Position numbers and translations under genes: made by a program. The notes below the pieces were generated by a model. It had not been told where the DNA came from. It saw only the letters and a program-made list of their open reading frames with translations, and made no database searches. A stretch of 64,000 bases of DNA from NCBI RefSeq assembly GCF_022430545.2, contig NZ_CP092488.2:4650001-4714000 (forward strand), written 5' to 3'. The stretch is from Mycobacterium paraterrae (lineage in GTDB: Bacteria > Actinomycetota > Actinomycetes > Mycobacteriales > Mycobacteriaceae). This document shows positions 56,621 to 64,000 of the stretch, in pieces; positions within the stretch are counted from its first letter, which is position 1, and the number at the start of each line of letters is the position of its first letter.

Positions 56621-58223
56621 GGTTGATCTCCATCCTTGCCTGAACATCCTCACGGAGTGCGGCTTTGGCGATCTTGCCGCCCGACGATCGGGGTAGCCGG
56701 TCGACCACGATCAGGCGCTCGGGGAGCAGCTCCTTCGACACACCGTCGGCCAGTAGAAAGTCGATCAGACCCGGCAGATCGACCGACGCCGCCTCGACCA
56801 ATTCCACGTACAGGCAGACTTTCTCGCCGAACACCGGGTCGGGCATGGCTACCGCGGCCGCGACCGCGATGGCGGGATGTACGGTGGCGGCGTCCTCGAC
56901 CTGGGCCGCGCTGATGTTCTTGCCGCCTCGCAGGATGAAGTCCGACGTGCGGCCAGTGACAGTCACGTATCCGTCGGCATCGATCTCGCAGATGTCACCC
57001 ATCCGCATCCACCCGTCCGAGGTAAACAACTTGTCGTGGTCGGTGCCGCCGAGGTAGCCGAGGCTGGTGGCGGGACCGCGGCATGCTGGCTGGCCCCGGC
57101 CCTCCGTAGTCACATCCCTGTCGCGGTCGAAGAGGCGTACCGCCATCTCTGGAACGGTGCGGCCGGCCGTGCGCAGGCGACGCGACTGCGAATCGTGAAT
57201 GGTGGTGGCGCTGAGCAAACCAGTCTCGTTCGATCCGTAGAACTGAAGAATCGTTGCGCCGGTTAGCCTCTCGAATTCCTCTGCCGGACGGTAAGGCAGC
57301 GCCTCACCGCCGGTGAAGACGACTCGCACCGAACTCAGGTCATACTCGCGTGCGGCGCTGTCGGCGATGAGCATCGTCAACTGCGTACTCACGCAGCACA
57401 ACACCGTAACGCGATGCTCCGCGATCGCCTGACAGGTCGCGCGGGCGCCGAAGCGGTCGAGAATCACCGCGGTGGCCCCCGAGAAGATCGGCGTGGTGTG
57501 ACTGGTCCACACCCCGAACCCGAATGGCATCGGGATGACTGGCAGAAAGGTGTCGTCGGGCGTCAGCTGACCGTTCTCGACTGCCTTCTGGTGGAAATAA
57601 AACCAGCGGTTCTGGGTGTGTACGACACACTTTGGCAACCCGGTGGTTCCCGACGTCGAATTGATCAGGAAGGCCTCGTCGGGCCCGAGCGCACGGTCGG
57701 CCGGCAACGCCACGGGCGCGGCCTCGACGTCCAGCCGAAGTTTCCCGCCAATCGCGGTCAGGACCACGACCGGGATATCGGCGGTAGCCCGGGCCGCGTC
57801 GTCGTCACGTGGAGCGTCGCAGATCAACATCGACGGTTGCCCGGCGCGAAGGATCGCGGCGACCTCGCGGACGCCGGCTCGAGCGCCGATGCCGACCACA
57901 ACGGCCCCGCAACGCTCGATGGCGACGAACAAGGCGTGTAGGGCGCTTGAGTCACCGTGCCACACCGCGATTCGATCACCTCGTGCCACACCGGCACCGA
58001 TCAGCTGTTCCGCGAGAGCCGTTGCAGCGAGGTCGAATTCGCACCATGTCACCGGTTGGCCTGGCCGATCGATGTAGGCGGCACGACCCGGGCGTTGCAT
58101 GGCGTTGCGCGCGACCGCCTCAGACAGGGTCGAGCCTGACCACCAGCCGGCCGCGTAATAGCGAGCCGATTCTTCGTCGGTGAAGGCCGGCGAACCCACG
58201 GTGTCCACGCGGCCGGTACTCAT
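56607..58223 (-). CDS. Acyl-CoA synthetase/AMP-dependent ligase
   Basis: The 538-residue ANL-family enzyme has the ATP loop STSGTTGLPK (about 186-195), FYGSNETG near 315, the hinge region GRTSDFILRGGKNI near 435 and the catalytic Lys in SSGGKIAKAAL near 520. It activates a carboxylic acid as acyl-AMP and then acyl-CoA. Relatives act on medium-chain, aromatic or cyclohexane carboxylates. In this cluster it should activate the pathway substrate or a product. Confidence 0.9.
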   Translation of the reverse strand: MSTGRVDTVGSPAFTDEESARYYAAGWWSGSTLSEAVARNAMQRPGRAAYIDRPGQPVTWCEFDLAATALAEQLIGAGVARGDRIAVWHGDSSALHALFVAIERCGAVVVGIGARAGVREVAAILRAGQPSMLICDAPRDDDAARATADIPVVVLTAIGGKLRLDVEAAPVALPADRALGPDEAFLINSTSGTTGLPKCVVHTQNRWFYFHQKAVENGQLTPDDTFLPVIPMPFGFGVWTSHTTPIFSGATAVILDRFGARATCQAIAEHRVTVLCCVSTQLTMLIADSAAREYDLSSVRVVFTGGEALPYRPAEEFERLTGATILQFYGSNETGLLSATTIHDSQSRRLRTAGRTVPEMAVRLFDRDRDVTTEGRGQPACRGPATSLGYLGGTDHDKLFTSDGWMRMGDICEIDADGYVTVTGRTSDFILRGGKNISAAQVEDAATVHPAIAVAAAVAMPDPVFGEKVCLYVELVEAASVDLPGLIDFLLADGVSKELLPERLIVVDRLPRSSGGKIAKAALREDVQARMEINHERS

Positions 58224-58271
58224 CGACCGATGATATGGCGAGGACTCACCCGGGCGATCGGGATTAGAGGA

Positions 58272-59270
58272 TCAGCTCGGCTGCCGCAGCGGAAGGCCGG
58301 CCGCGCGGTAAATGGCGTCGATCAAGGTCATGTTCTCGATTGCGTCTTCCGGTGTCGTTTTCACCGGTTCGCCGCGCTGGACTGCCGCGGCGAAAGCGTC
58401 GAGCTGGTAGGCGTAGGACGGCCGGCGAGAAAAGCGCTCGACGCGTCGGCCCGTGGCGTCGCGGACCGTGAGTCGGTGGACGAAGTGCGGGGTCACTGGA
58501 TTGAATAGCTTCACCTCACCCCGCTCGCCGACCACTCGGGTGCTAATTTCCAACAGGCGGGTGGACCACATTGAGCAGCGAATCTGACCGGTGTGCCCCT
58601 CAGCGAAGCGCAATTCCGCCGTCATGGCCCGGTCGATCTGCGGGTCGTGAAGTGTCGCCTTGGCGGAGACCACCTCGGGGGTCGACCCGCCGAAGGTGCG
58701 GACCATGTGCACGGCGTAGCAGCCGGCGTCCATCAGCGCTCCGCCGGCCAGCGCGTAGTCGTACCGAATGTCGGAGAACTTAGGCAGCGGGAAGCAAAGA
58801 GCGGCCTCGACTCGCGTGAGCCTTCCCAGCGCGCCGGACGCGATGATCTGCTCGGTGCGAAGTGCGAGCGGATGGTAGCGATAGTGAAATGCCTCCATCA
58901 CGACACGATCGGATTGCGCCGCCAAGGCGGCAATCGCGCGTGCCTCGTCGGCGTTGGCGGTGAATGGCTTCTCGCACAGCACGTGTTTGCCGGCATCGAT
59001 TGCTGCCCGAGTCCATTTGCCATGCAAGCCGTTCGGCAACGGGTTGTAGATCGCATCCAGCTCAGGATCGGCGAGCAGCGCCTCGTAGTTGTCATGCACT
59101 CGCGCAATCCCGTATTTGCCGGCGAACGCTTGAGCACGTGACCGGTCTCGCGCGGCTACCGCCGACACCACCACAGCGGGGTTGTCCTTGGCAGGCTTGA
59201 TGAGCGCCGCCGGCGCGATCCTGGCCGCGCCGAGCACGCCGACGCGCAGGGGCTTTCCCGGTTCAGACAC
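58272..59270 (-). CDS. Gfo/Idh/MocA-family oxidoreductase
   Basis: The 332-residue product has an N-terminal Rossmann domain (GVLGAARIAP, 11-20), the EKP motif (LCEKPF near 95) that positions the substrate, and a C-terminal beta-sheet domain with DAGCY near 185 and a His nearby. Members oxidise or reduce sugars and polyols or trans-dihydrodiols with NAD(P). It is the first gene of the minus-strand cluster and lies 48 bases before the ligase gene. Confidence 0.88.
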   Translation of the reverse strand: MSEPGKPLRVGVLGAARIAPAALIKPAKDNPAVVVSAVAARDRSRAQAFAGKYGIARVHDNYEALLADPELDAIYNPLPNGLHGKWTRAAIDAGKHVLCEKPFTANADEARAIAALAAQSDRVVMEAFHYRYHPLALRTEQIIASGALGRLTRVEAALCFPLPKFSDIRYDYALAGGALMDAGCYAVHMVRTFGGSTPEVVSAKATLHDPQIDRAMTAELRFAEGHTGQIRCSMWSTRLLEISTRVVGERGEVKLFNPVTPHFVHRLTVRDATGRRVERFSRRPSYAYQLDAFAAAVQRGEPVKTTPEDAIENMTLIDAIYRAAGLPLRQPS

Positions 59271-59436
59271 GAGTCGAAGCTACACCCCGCCGAAATGGCA
59301 GCACTCGAAATATAGGGATCCACAGTTTCATTCGCCGATTTCGGGGTCACGTGCAAGCGCGTGGCGCTCAACTTTTCTTAGCCAGTCCATCTGATTTAAT
59401 AATGACGCGCGCAGGGTGGGCCCTTACCGTCGCTCT

Positions 59437-59712
59437 ATGTCCGCAGCCGGAGAACGTGTGCGGTTTCCGTCGATCCATATCGTGTCGGCCCCGCCGCGCT
59501 GTCCCCGCGGTCATCTGATGAGGGCCGAACGGGTCGTGAACAAGGCCGTGATCTGTTCCTGTGGACGGCACCAGTCATGGCGATGTCATTGTGGTGCAAT
59601 GACGTTCAAGCCAGCGATAGGTGTGCTGTGTGATGTGCCCGTCCCAGCGCGAAGCGCTCGCGCGAGTGTTAATCCCGCAATTGATGTGTCCGGCAGAAAA
59701 GGTCGGACGTAA
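59437..59712 (+). CDS. Small Cys-rich (zinc-ribbon-like) protein of unknown function
   Basis: The 91-residue product has a dense Cys/His pattern: C-PRGH near 22, then CSCG near 40 and CHCG near 50, with W between, as in zinc ribbons. The remaining C-terminus is unremarkable. There is no clear ribosome site before the ATG, so the mRNA may be leaderless. It is divergent from the Gfo/Idh gene. The spacing of the Cys pairs is the main reason to regard it as real. Confidence 0.55.
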   Translation: MSAAGERVRFPSIHIVSAPPRCPRGHLMRAERVVNKAVICSCGRHQSWRCHCGAMTFKPAIGVLCDVPVPARSARASVNPAIDVSGRKGRT

Positions 59713-59832
59713 ACGCAATGTCAATGTCCCGTAAAAAGAGCTTCGCAACCGTCGCGGAAGACTTACGGACTCCGTAGATTCTTCATATTGGATCGTCGGG
59801 CTCAGCGCCCGCCCCGCTCGAGGGAGACAGTT

Positions 59833-59997
59833 ATGATCCCGGTTCAGACCCGGCTCGAAGACGAACTGCGCACCTGCGCAGTCGAATTGCGGCAACTCGC
59901 GTACACCATGCAGAACGGGATCGGTGAACACGATCTGTTGCGCCTGTCGGAGCGGATGCACGCTGCTGCCGACAGTGTGGTGCGCAAAGGCGCCTAG
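59833..59997 (+). CDS. Small helical protein of unknown function
   Basis: The 54-residue product follows a GAGGGAGA site seven bases before its ATG. It is amphipathic and helical throughout (TRLEDELRTCAVELRQLAY, then GEHDLLRLSERMHAAAD), with one Cys. No family is recognised. It converges with the DUF732 gene, five bases apart. Confidence 0.55.
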   Translation: MIPVQTRLEDELRTCAVELRQLAYTMQNGIGEHDLLRLSERMHAAADSVVRKGA

Positions 59998-60002
59998 TTC
60001 CT

Positions 60003-60377
60003 CTAAGGGCTGGGCGGCTTGGGAGAATCACCCTCCGCAGGCGGCTTCGGCCGATATTCGGTCGGCAGATATTTGGGGCAATACTCACCCGCCGACAAGA
60101 TCACGAACTTTCTTACGCCGCCGGAAGTGAACGACGGATTTGACGTCATCAAGTCCTTCTCGATGTCTGCTTGCGATGTTCCTTTATCGGCCAGATCGCA
60201 GACACTCTTGGCGACCGTCACTGCCTGTTTCGGGTCGTGATAGGACAACCCGGCATCGGTCATCTGCTTGAGGAAATCGACATCGTCGTTTGGCGCTGAG
60301 GAAGGGTCAGCCTGCGCCGTGGCAGCGAGCGCGATCATGACCGGGGCACTGAGAAGCATCAGCAGTCGTCGTCTCAT
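60003..60377 (-). CDS. Secreted DUF732-domain protein
   Basis: The ATG at 60377 gives 124 residues. A signal peptide (MLLSAPVMIALAATAQA-DP) precedes a DUF732 domain: DVDFLKQMTDAGLSY, a Cys in KSVCDLAD and a second in GEYCPKYLP, likely bonded. A short Pro-rich tail ends it. DUF732 proteins are common mycobacterial exported proteins with no known role. ATG and length fit the family (about 100-130). Confidence 0.82.
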   Translation of the reverse strand: MRRRLLMLLSAPVMIALAATAQADPSSAPNDDVDFLKQMTDAGLSYHDPKQAVTVAKSVCDLADKGTSQADIEKDLMTSNPSFTSGGVRKFVILSAGEYCPKYLPTEYRPKPPAEGDSPKPPSP

Positions 60378-60491
60378 GGCTCGAAAGTCTCCCAAATCTG
60401 CCCGCGAAACGCAGGCCGCCTCGGCGCATCTTCGCAGGTGGTTGCCGCGATTTCAGCGAATGTTAACGAGGTCGTGGCCCGCACGACGCTT

Positions 60492-61967
60492 TCAGTGCCC
60501 GGGCTGCTCCTCACGCTGGGCGTCGGCGACGGTCAACGGCAGCGCTAGTTCCTCGAGCGGACGTTGCTCGGCGGCGACCCCCAACCACAACTCCACCAGT
60601 CCGGCGGCGGCCATGACGGCAGCGCCGATGAGGAAGGACCACATCACATGGTCTCGCTGGCCGGACTCGATGAGCTCACCGAACAGTAGCGGCCCGCTGA
60701 TGCCGCCGATTGCCGTTCCGACGGCATAGAAAAATGCGATGGCCAGCGCTCTGGTTTCCATCGGAAAGTTCTCGCTGACGGTCAGGTAGGCGGCACTTGC
60801 GCCCGCCGACGCCAGGAAGAACGTGGCGGCGAGCACGGCGATGAAGGTCCACACTCCCCCGGTCTGCGTCGCGAACAGCACCCCGAGCAGCCCGGCAAGC
60901 AGGGCAGAGCCCACGTAGGAGATGGTGATCATCGGCTTGCGGCCTATGGTGTCGAACAGTCGACCCAGCACCAGCGGCCCGAGAAAGTTGCTGAGCGCCC
61001 ACAACACGTAGAACTGCGGCACCTTTCCGGCATTGACGGCAAAGAACCCGCTGAGCAACGTGCCCAGGTTGAACGTCACACCGTTGTAGAGAAATGCCTG
61101 CCCGACAAATAACGCCAGTCCGAGGACAGCGCGTCGCGGGTAGAGCATGAACGCCACCTTGGCTATTTCGACGAACGAAATCGTCTCGCGCTGACGGACT
61201 TTGAGCGGCTCGCCCTGCGGATCGGGAAGTGGCCCACCGGTCTCTTGCTCGACGTCGGCTTCGATCTCGCCGACGATCCGGTCGGCTTCGTCGTTGTGTC
61301 CGTGAATGAACAGCCAGCGTGGGCTTTCCGGAACGTTGCGCCGGACGAGCAGGACGAATATCCCGAAGATCGCACCGATCCCGAACGCGAGCCGCCAGCC
61401 GATGTTGGCCGGAAGGTTCGCCGTGTCCAACAGGAGCAGCGCCCCGCCCGCCCCGGCGGCCGAGCCGAGCCAGTACGTCCCGTTGATCACGAGGTCGACG
61501 CGTCCGCGCACCCGCGCGGGTATGAGTTCGTCGATGGCCGAATTGATTGCGGCGTACTCGCCGCCGATCCCGGCGCCGGTGAAAAATCGGGTCAGGAAGA
61601 AGTACCACGGAGCGAAGGCGAATGCGGTCGCAACCGTCGCGACCAGGTAGAGCGCGAGGGTCAAGATGAACAGATTGCGTCGCCCGAATCGATCAGTCAG
61701 GTGGCCGAAGAACAATGCGCCCACGCATGCCCCTGCGATGTAGAACGCCGCGGCGGTCCCGATATCCGCCGCGGTGAGCGCGATTCCGCTGCCGTGCTCG
61801 GTGAGGCGTGACGAGACATTGCCGACCATGGTGACCTCGAGGCCGTCCAGCACCCACACTCCGCCGAGTCCGATCACGACGCGCCAGTGGAATCGCGACC
61901 ACGGCAGTCGATCCAACCTCGCCGGGACGCGGGTCTCGATCGTTGCGGTCTGGGCGCTCTCGCTCAT
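60492..61967 (-). CDS. Major facilitator superfamily transporter (sugar/acid-porter type)
   Basis: The 491-residue protein has about twelve hydrophobic helices and the MFS loop GHLTDRFGRRNLF (about 88-100), repeated in weaker form in the second half (GRLFDTIGRKPM near 335). PESPRWLF near 215 is a sugar-porter type mark, also seen in aromatic acid and metabolite carriers. A central cytosolic loop of about 60 residues separates the halves. The substrate is unknown. It is divergent from no recognised regulator. Confidence 0.88.
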   Translation of the reverse strand: MSESAQTATIETRVPARLDRLPWSRFHWRVVIGLGGVWVLDGLEVTMVGNVSSRLTEHGSGIALTAADIGTAAAFYIAGACVGALFFGHLTDRFGRRNLFILTLALYLVATVATAFAFAPWYFFLTRFFTGAGIGGEYAAINSAIDELIPARVRGRVDLVINGTYWLGSAAGAGGALLLLDTANLPANIGWRLAFGIGAIFGIFVLLVRRNVPESPRWLFIHGHNDEADRIVGEIEADVEQETGGPLPDPQGEPLKVRQRETISFVEIAKVAFMLYPRRAVLGLALFVGQAFLYNGVTFNLGTLLSGFFAVNAGKVPQFYVLWALSNFLGPLVLGRLFDTIGRKPMITISYVGSALLAGLLGVLFATQTGGVWTFIAVLAATFFLASAGASAAYLTVSENFPMETRALAIAFFYAVGTAIGGISGPLLFGELIESGQRDHVMWSFLIGAAVMAAAGLVELWLGVAAEQRPLEELALPLTVADAQREEQPGH

Positions 61968-61999
61968 GTTGCTCCGTTCTCATCGGACACCGGGGGCGT

Positions 62000-62542
62000 T
62001 CAGGTGATCACGCCCGGGGGGTCGGCGGCGTTCTCAGCACCCGGCAAGTCGCGTTGCATCCACGCGACGTCATGCCATTGACCGTTTTTCCATTCGACAC
62101 GGCGATATATACCCACATCCTGAAAGCCCATCGATCGATGGAACGCGTTGCTCGCCTCGTTTGGTTGGGTGATCCCGGCGAACGCCCGTCGGTAGCCCCG
62201 CTCACCGAGCCGCTGCAACAGGTGTGTGTAGAGAATGCGGCCGCCACCGCGCCGTTGATCGCCGGCGTGGATGTAGAGGCCGGTCTGCGTGGACCATCGG
62301 TACGAGGGAAGGCTCCACAGGGCGTGCCCGTTGGCGAATCCGATTGTCTGCTGGTCCCTTTCGAGCACCAACCAGGCGTGTGTCTGGTTGACCGTTGCGA
62401 TCCGATTCGCCATTTCTTCGACGGTGGGCGGCTCGAGTTCCCAACTCACCGCGCAGTTCTCGACGTACGGGCGATAGATCTCCAGGCACGCCGCCGCATC
62501 CTGCGGGCTGGCGTGGCGCACGCGGGTGTCGAAGGCTGCCAC
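62000..62542 (-). CDS. GNAT N-acetyltransferase (phosphinothricin acetyltransferase-like)
   Basis: A GTG at 62542 gives 180 residues; the open frame reaches 63364 but only across other genes. The text VRHASPQDAAACLEIYRPYVE, a strand pair with WELEPPTVEEM, the acetyl-CoA loop QRRGGGRILYTHLL and FHRSMGFQDVGIYRRVEWKNG match the PAT/Bar branch of GNAT. These acetylate small amino compounds such as phosphinothricin or methionine sulfoximine. No good ribosome site is visible, so the start is uncertain. Confidence 0.82.
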   Translation of the reverse strand: MAAFDTRVRHASPQDAAACLEIYRPYVENCAVSWELEPPTVEEMANRIATVNQTHAWLVLERDQQTIGFANGHALWSLPSYRWSTQTGLYIHAGDQRRGGGRILYTHLLQRLGERGYRRAFAGITQPNEASNAFHRSMGFQDVGIYRRVEWKNGQWHDVAWMQRDLPGAENAADPPGVIT

Positions 62543-62623
62543 GCGGCCAGTCTTGCAGGGTCGACGGGCGGGCTGAACCCTGCGCGCGGTGTTAGGTTCG
62601 AGCAGCAAGTAAAGGAGTCGAAT

Positions 62624-63073
62624 GTGAACTCGTTGGGTCTGAGTACATATCTGTGGGGGCTGTTCGCGTTGATCGCCCTGGCGGTCGCACTTGTTCTGTT
62701 GACGATCGGAACCGTCTACGTGCGGCGGCTGGAGAGCGAGCCGAAGCTGCCGTTCAGCGAGGAGATCGGGGCCGCGCCGCGAGTGATCAAGAAACTGCGC
62801 AAGCGCGAGTCGATGACGCCCGCCGAGTTCGAATACGCCCAACGCATCGTCGCGATCCGCGGCAATCCAATGGCCTTCTGCATTCCCTTCACGCTGTTCG
62901 CGCTGTCGGTCTACTACGTCTTCGGCTGCCTGGAGTACCTGCAAGGCGCCACTCCATCCGAACGGACCTTCATCGGGGTGATCCCGATGTTCACCTCGAC
63001 GAACCTGGCGATTCAGCTGTTGCGGGCGAAACGGCTCAGGGGCCGTCTGCGCACCACGCAAGTGGTCGGCTGA
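62624..63073 (+). CDS. Small membrane protein of unknown function
   Basis: The GTG at 62624, after AAAGGAG (62611-62617), gives 149 residues. Helices lie at about 8-30, 80-100 and possibly 105-125, with a charged loop (RVIKKLRKRESMTPAEFEYAQRI) between the first two. No family is recognised. An ATG at 62622 is useless because it reads ATG-TGA. It stands alone upstream of the mmpS gene. Confidence 0.72.
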   Translation: MNSLGLSTYLWGLFALIALAVALVLLTIGTVYVRRLESEPKLPFSEEIGAAPRVIKKLRKRESMTPAEFEYAQRIVAIRGNPMAFCIPFTLFALSVYYVFGCLEYLQGATPSERTFIGVIPMFTSTNLAIQLLRAKRLRGRLRTTQVVG

Positions 63074-63170
63074 GGGCACACTGCACACCGTGCCGAGCGC
63101 ATGGGCAGGTGATAACGTTCCGCCAAGTTGTAGTCGTTCGCGTTCTGTACTGGTAACGTCAGAACGGCTG

Positions 63171-63191
63171 TATATCAAGCTGGTTGATATA
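63171..63191. promoter_or_regulatory. Operator-like perfect inverted repeat upstream of mmpS-mmpL
   Basis: TATATCAA-GCTGG-TTGATATA has perfect eight-base arms and lies 68 bases before the mmpS start. The A+T-rich palindrome is unusual in this high-GC DNA and has the size of a TetR- or MarR-type operator. mmpS-mmpL operons are often repressed by such regulators. No regulator gene is adjacent. Confidence 0.7.
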
Positions 63192-63259
63192 TAGGGCCGA
63201 CGCCGCGGTCGGTCACGCAAACGAGTTCCGGGGAAACGTCGTTCCGAAAGGGTCATCGG

Positions 63260-63727
63260 GTGAGCCGTCGTCCCACTGCGCGCAGTGTGCTGTCGCGCAT
63301 CTGGATGCCTCTGGTTTCCGTCATCGTCGTCAGCATCGGATTGATCTGCATGGACAAGGTGCACCAGTTTTCAGAGCCGGAACCGGTCATCACCGTCAAC
63401 GGGCCGCAGGCACCCGAACAGTTCAACATCAAACGACTGACCTATCAGGTGATCGGGCCGGTCGGCAGAAAAGGAAAGATCGTCTACGTCGACATCGAAG
63501 GCCACCCTCATCCAGTTGACGTCACATTCACCAAAGAGCCGTGGAGTCACGACGAGACCACCACGTTGACGGTGGCATCCGGTGCCATCTCCGTGCATGT
63601 CCATGGCGGTCCGCTGAAATGCCGGATGCTGGTGAACGGCGTGCTGCCGCCCCCTCAGTCCGGGGTTCCGGAAGCCACCGACGATCATCCCGACGCTGAC
63701 GTCGAGTGCAGGGTGAAATCGGCGTGA
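63260..63727 (+). CDS. MmpS-family membrane protein
   Basis: The 155-residue product has one N-terminal membrane helix (about 15-32) and a periplasmic beta-rich domain with TYQVIGPVGRKGKIVYVDIEG and a Cys pair (in LKCRM and VECRV) as in MmpS proteins. These assist MmpL transporters in exporting lipids or siderophores and in drug efflux. GTG start at 63260; its stop overlaps the mmpL start (GTGA). Confidence 0.93.
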   Translation: MSRRPTARSVLSRIWMPLVSVIVVSIGLICMDKVHQFSEPEPVITVNGPQAPEQFNIKRLTYQVIGPVGRKGKIVYVDIEGHPHPVDVTFTKEPWSHDETTTLTVASGAISVHVHGGPLKCRMLVNGVLPPPQSGVPEATDDHPDADVECRVKSA

Positions 63728-64000
63728 GCGAGCACCGAATGGACGACCACCAGGTCAAGCGTCCGTTTCTCCCCCGCATGGTGCGTCGGTTCGCGATACC
63801 GATCATTTTCTTCTGGGGCTTCACGTCGGTCACGATGACGGCCTTCACACCCAAGGTGGAAGACGTCGCCGAGGAGCTCGCGGGCCCAATGGTGCCGCAC
63901 TACGCGCCGTCGCAGCGGGCGCTGCTGCATATCGGCGAGAAGTTCCACGAGTCGAACTCGACGAACTTGAGCATGGTCGTACTCGAGGCGCAGAACCGGA
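63724..64000 (+). CDS. MmpL-family RND transporter, N-terminal part (runs off window)
   Basis: The first 92 residues are visible from a GTG that overlaps the mmpS stop. After a charged N-terminus (with RPFLPRMVRRFAIPII) comes the first membrane helix, then TAFTPKVEDVAEELAGPMVPHYAPSQ and NSTNLSMVVLE, the start of the first periplasmic domain of MmpL proteins. Substrate cannot be told from this fragment. Confidence 0.92.
   Translation, partial: MSEHRMDDHQVKRPFLPRMVRRFAIPIIFFWGFTSVTMTAFTPKVEDVAEELAGPMVPHYAPSQRALLHIGEKFHESNSTNLSMVVLEAQNR

Noticed and set aside
61943..62623. Long upstream extension of the membrane protein gene at 62624
   Set aside because: It is antisense to the acetyltransferase gene; the GTG at 62624 has a clear AAAGGAG site and a membrane helix directly after it.

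Overview
The window is high-GC actinobacterial DNA from a slow-growing Mycobacterium outside the M. tuberculosis complex. The gene set supports this: a complete ESX-5 type VII secretion locus (known from slow growers), several PE/PPE genes, EsxM/EsxN, EccA5-EccE5, MycP5, EspG5, CYP143, SecA2, MmpS/MmpL and an F420-type (Ddn-like) enzyme. The order largely mirrors, in reverse, M. tuberculosis Rv1780-Rv1824. It is much more compact: no PE_PGRS32/33, no lppT, and only one PPE where M. tuberculosis has the PPE28-33/PE20 expansion.

Layout. 1-5635 (minus): ilvG-secA2-pgsA2-DUF881-small basic protein, a tightly packed run. 5730-7649 (plus): BacA/Rv1819c-type ABC importer. 7646-13452: flavoprotein with VOC protein, TetR with a divergent F420-type gene and two operator-like palindromes, Rv1815-like serine protease, a LysM-mannose-lectin protein and an Erg3-like desaturase. 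13532-16010 (minus): mgtC and a PPE gene behind an M-box Mg2+ riboswitch and a short leader ORF.

16184-38451 (minus) is the ESX-5 locus: eccB5-eccC5, PE-PPE, PPE, PE-PPE, an unknown coiled-coil gene, the cyp143/ferredoxin pair, then PE-esxM-esxN-espG5-eccD5-mycP5-eccE5-eccA5. Four intergenic spaces in it carry clusters of GTTCACC-like direct repeats resembling PHO boxes, which suggests phosphate control through RegX3. EspG5 is the PE-PPE chaperone, EccB5-EccE5 the membrane channel, EccA5 the cytosolic AAA+ ATPase and MycP5 the mycosin protease; the PE/PPE and Esx pairs are substrates.

38747-52824 is mixed: malQ with an NTF2-like gene, a GT1 glycosyltransferase, an NDH-2-like flavoenzyme, an Rv0910-type SRPBCC protein, an Rv1780-like protein, topoisomerase IB, an NlpC/P60-like exported protein, sulfotransferase/TetR/DUF1214, a cutinase, an NAD(P)-binding protein and a CsbD-like protein. 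After a lipoprotein gene (53087-53671), 53727-59270 is a five-gene minus-strand cluster (Gfo/Idh oxidoreductase, acyl-CoA ligase, class II aldolase, amidohydrolase, SDR), probably a catabolic pathway of unknown substrate. 59437-64000 holds small proteins, a DUF732 protein, an MFS transporter, a GNAT acetyltransferase, a membrane protein and an mmpS-mmpL operon that runs off the end.

No rRNA, tRNA, CRISPR array, insertion sequence or prophage was recognised. All family calls come from reading motifs; no database search was run.
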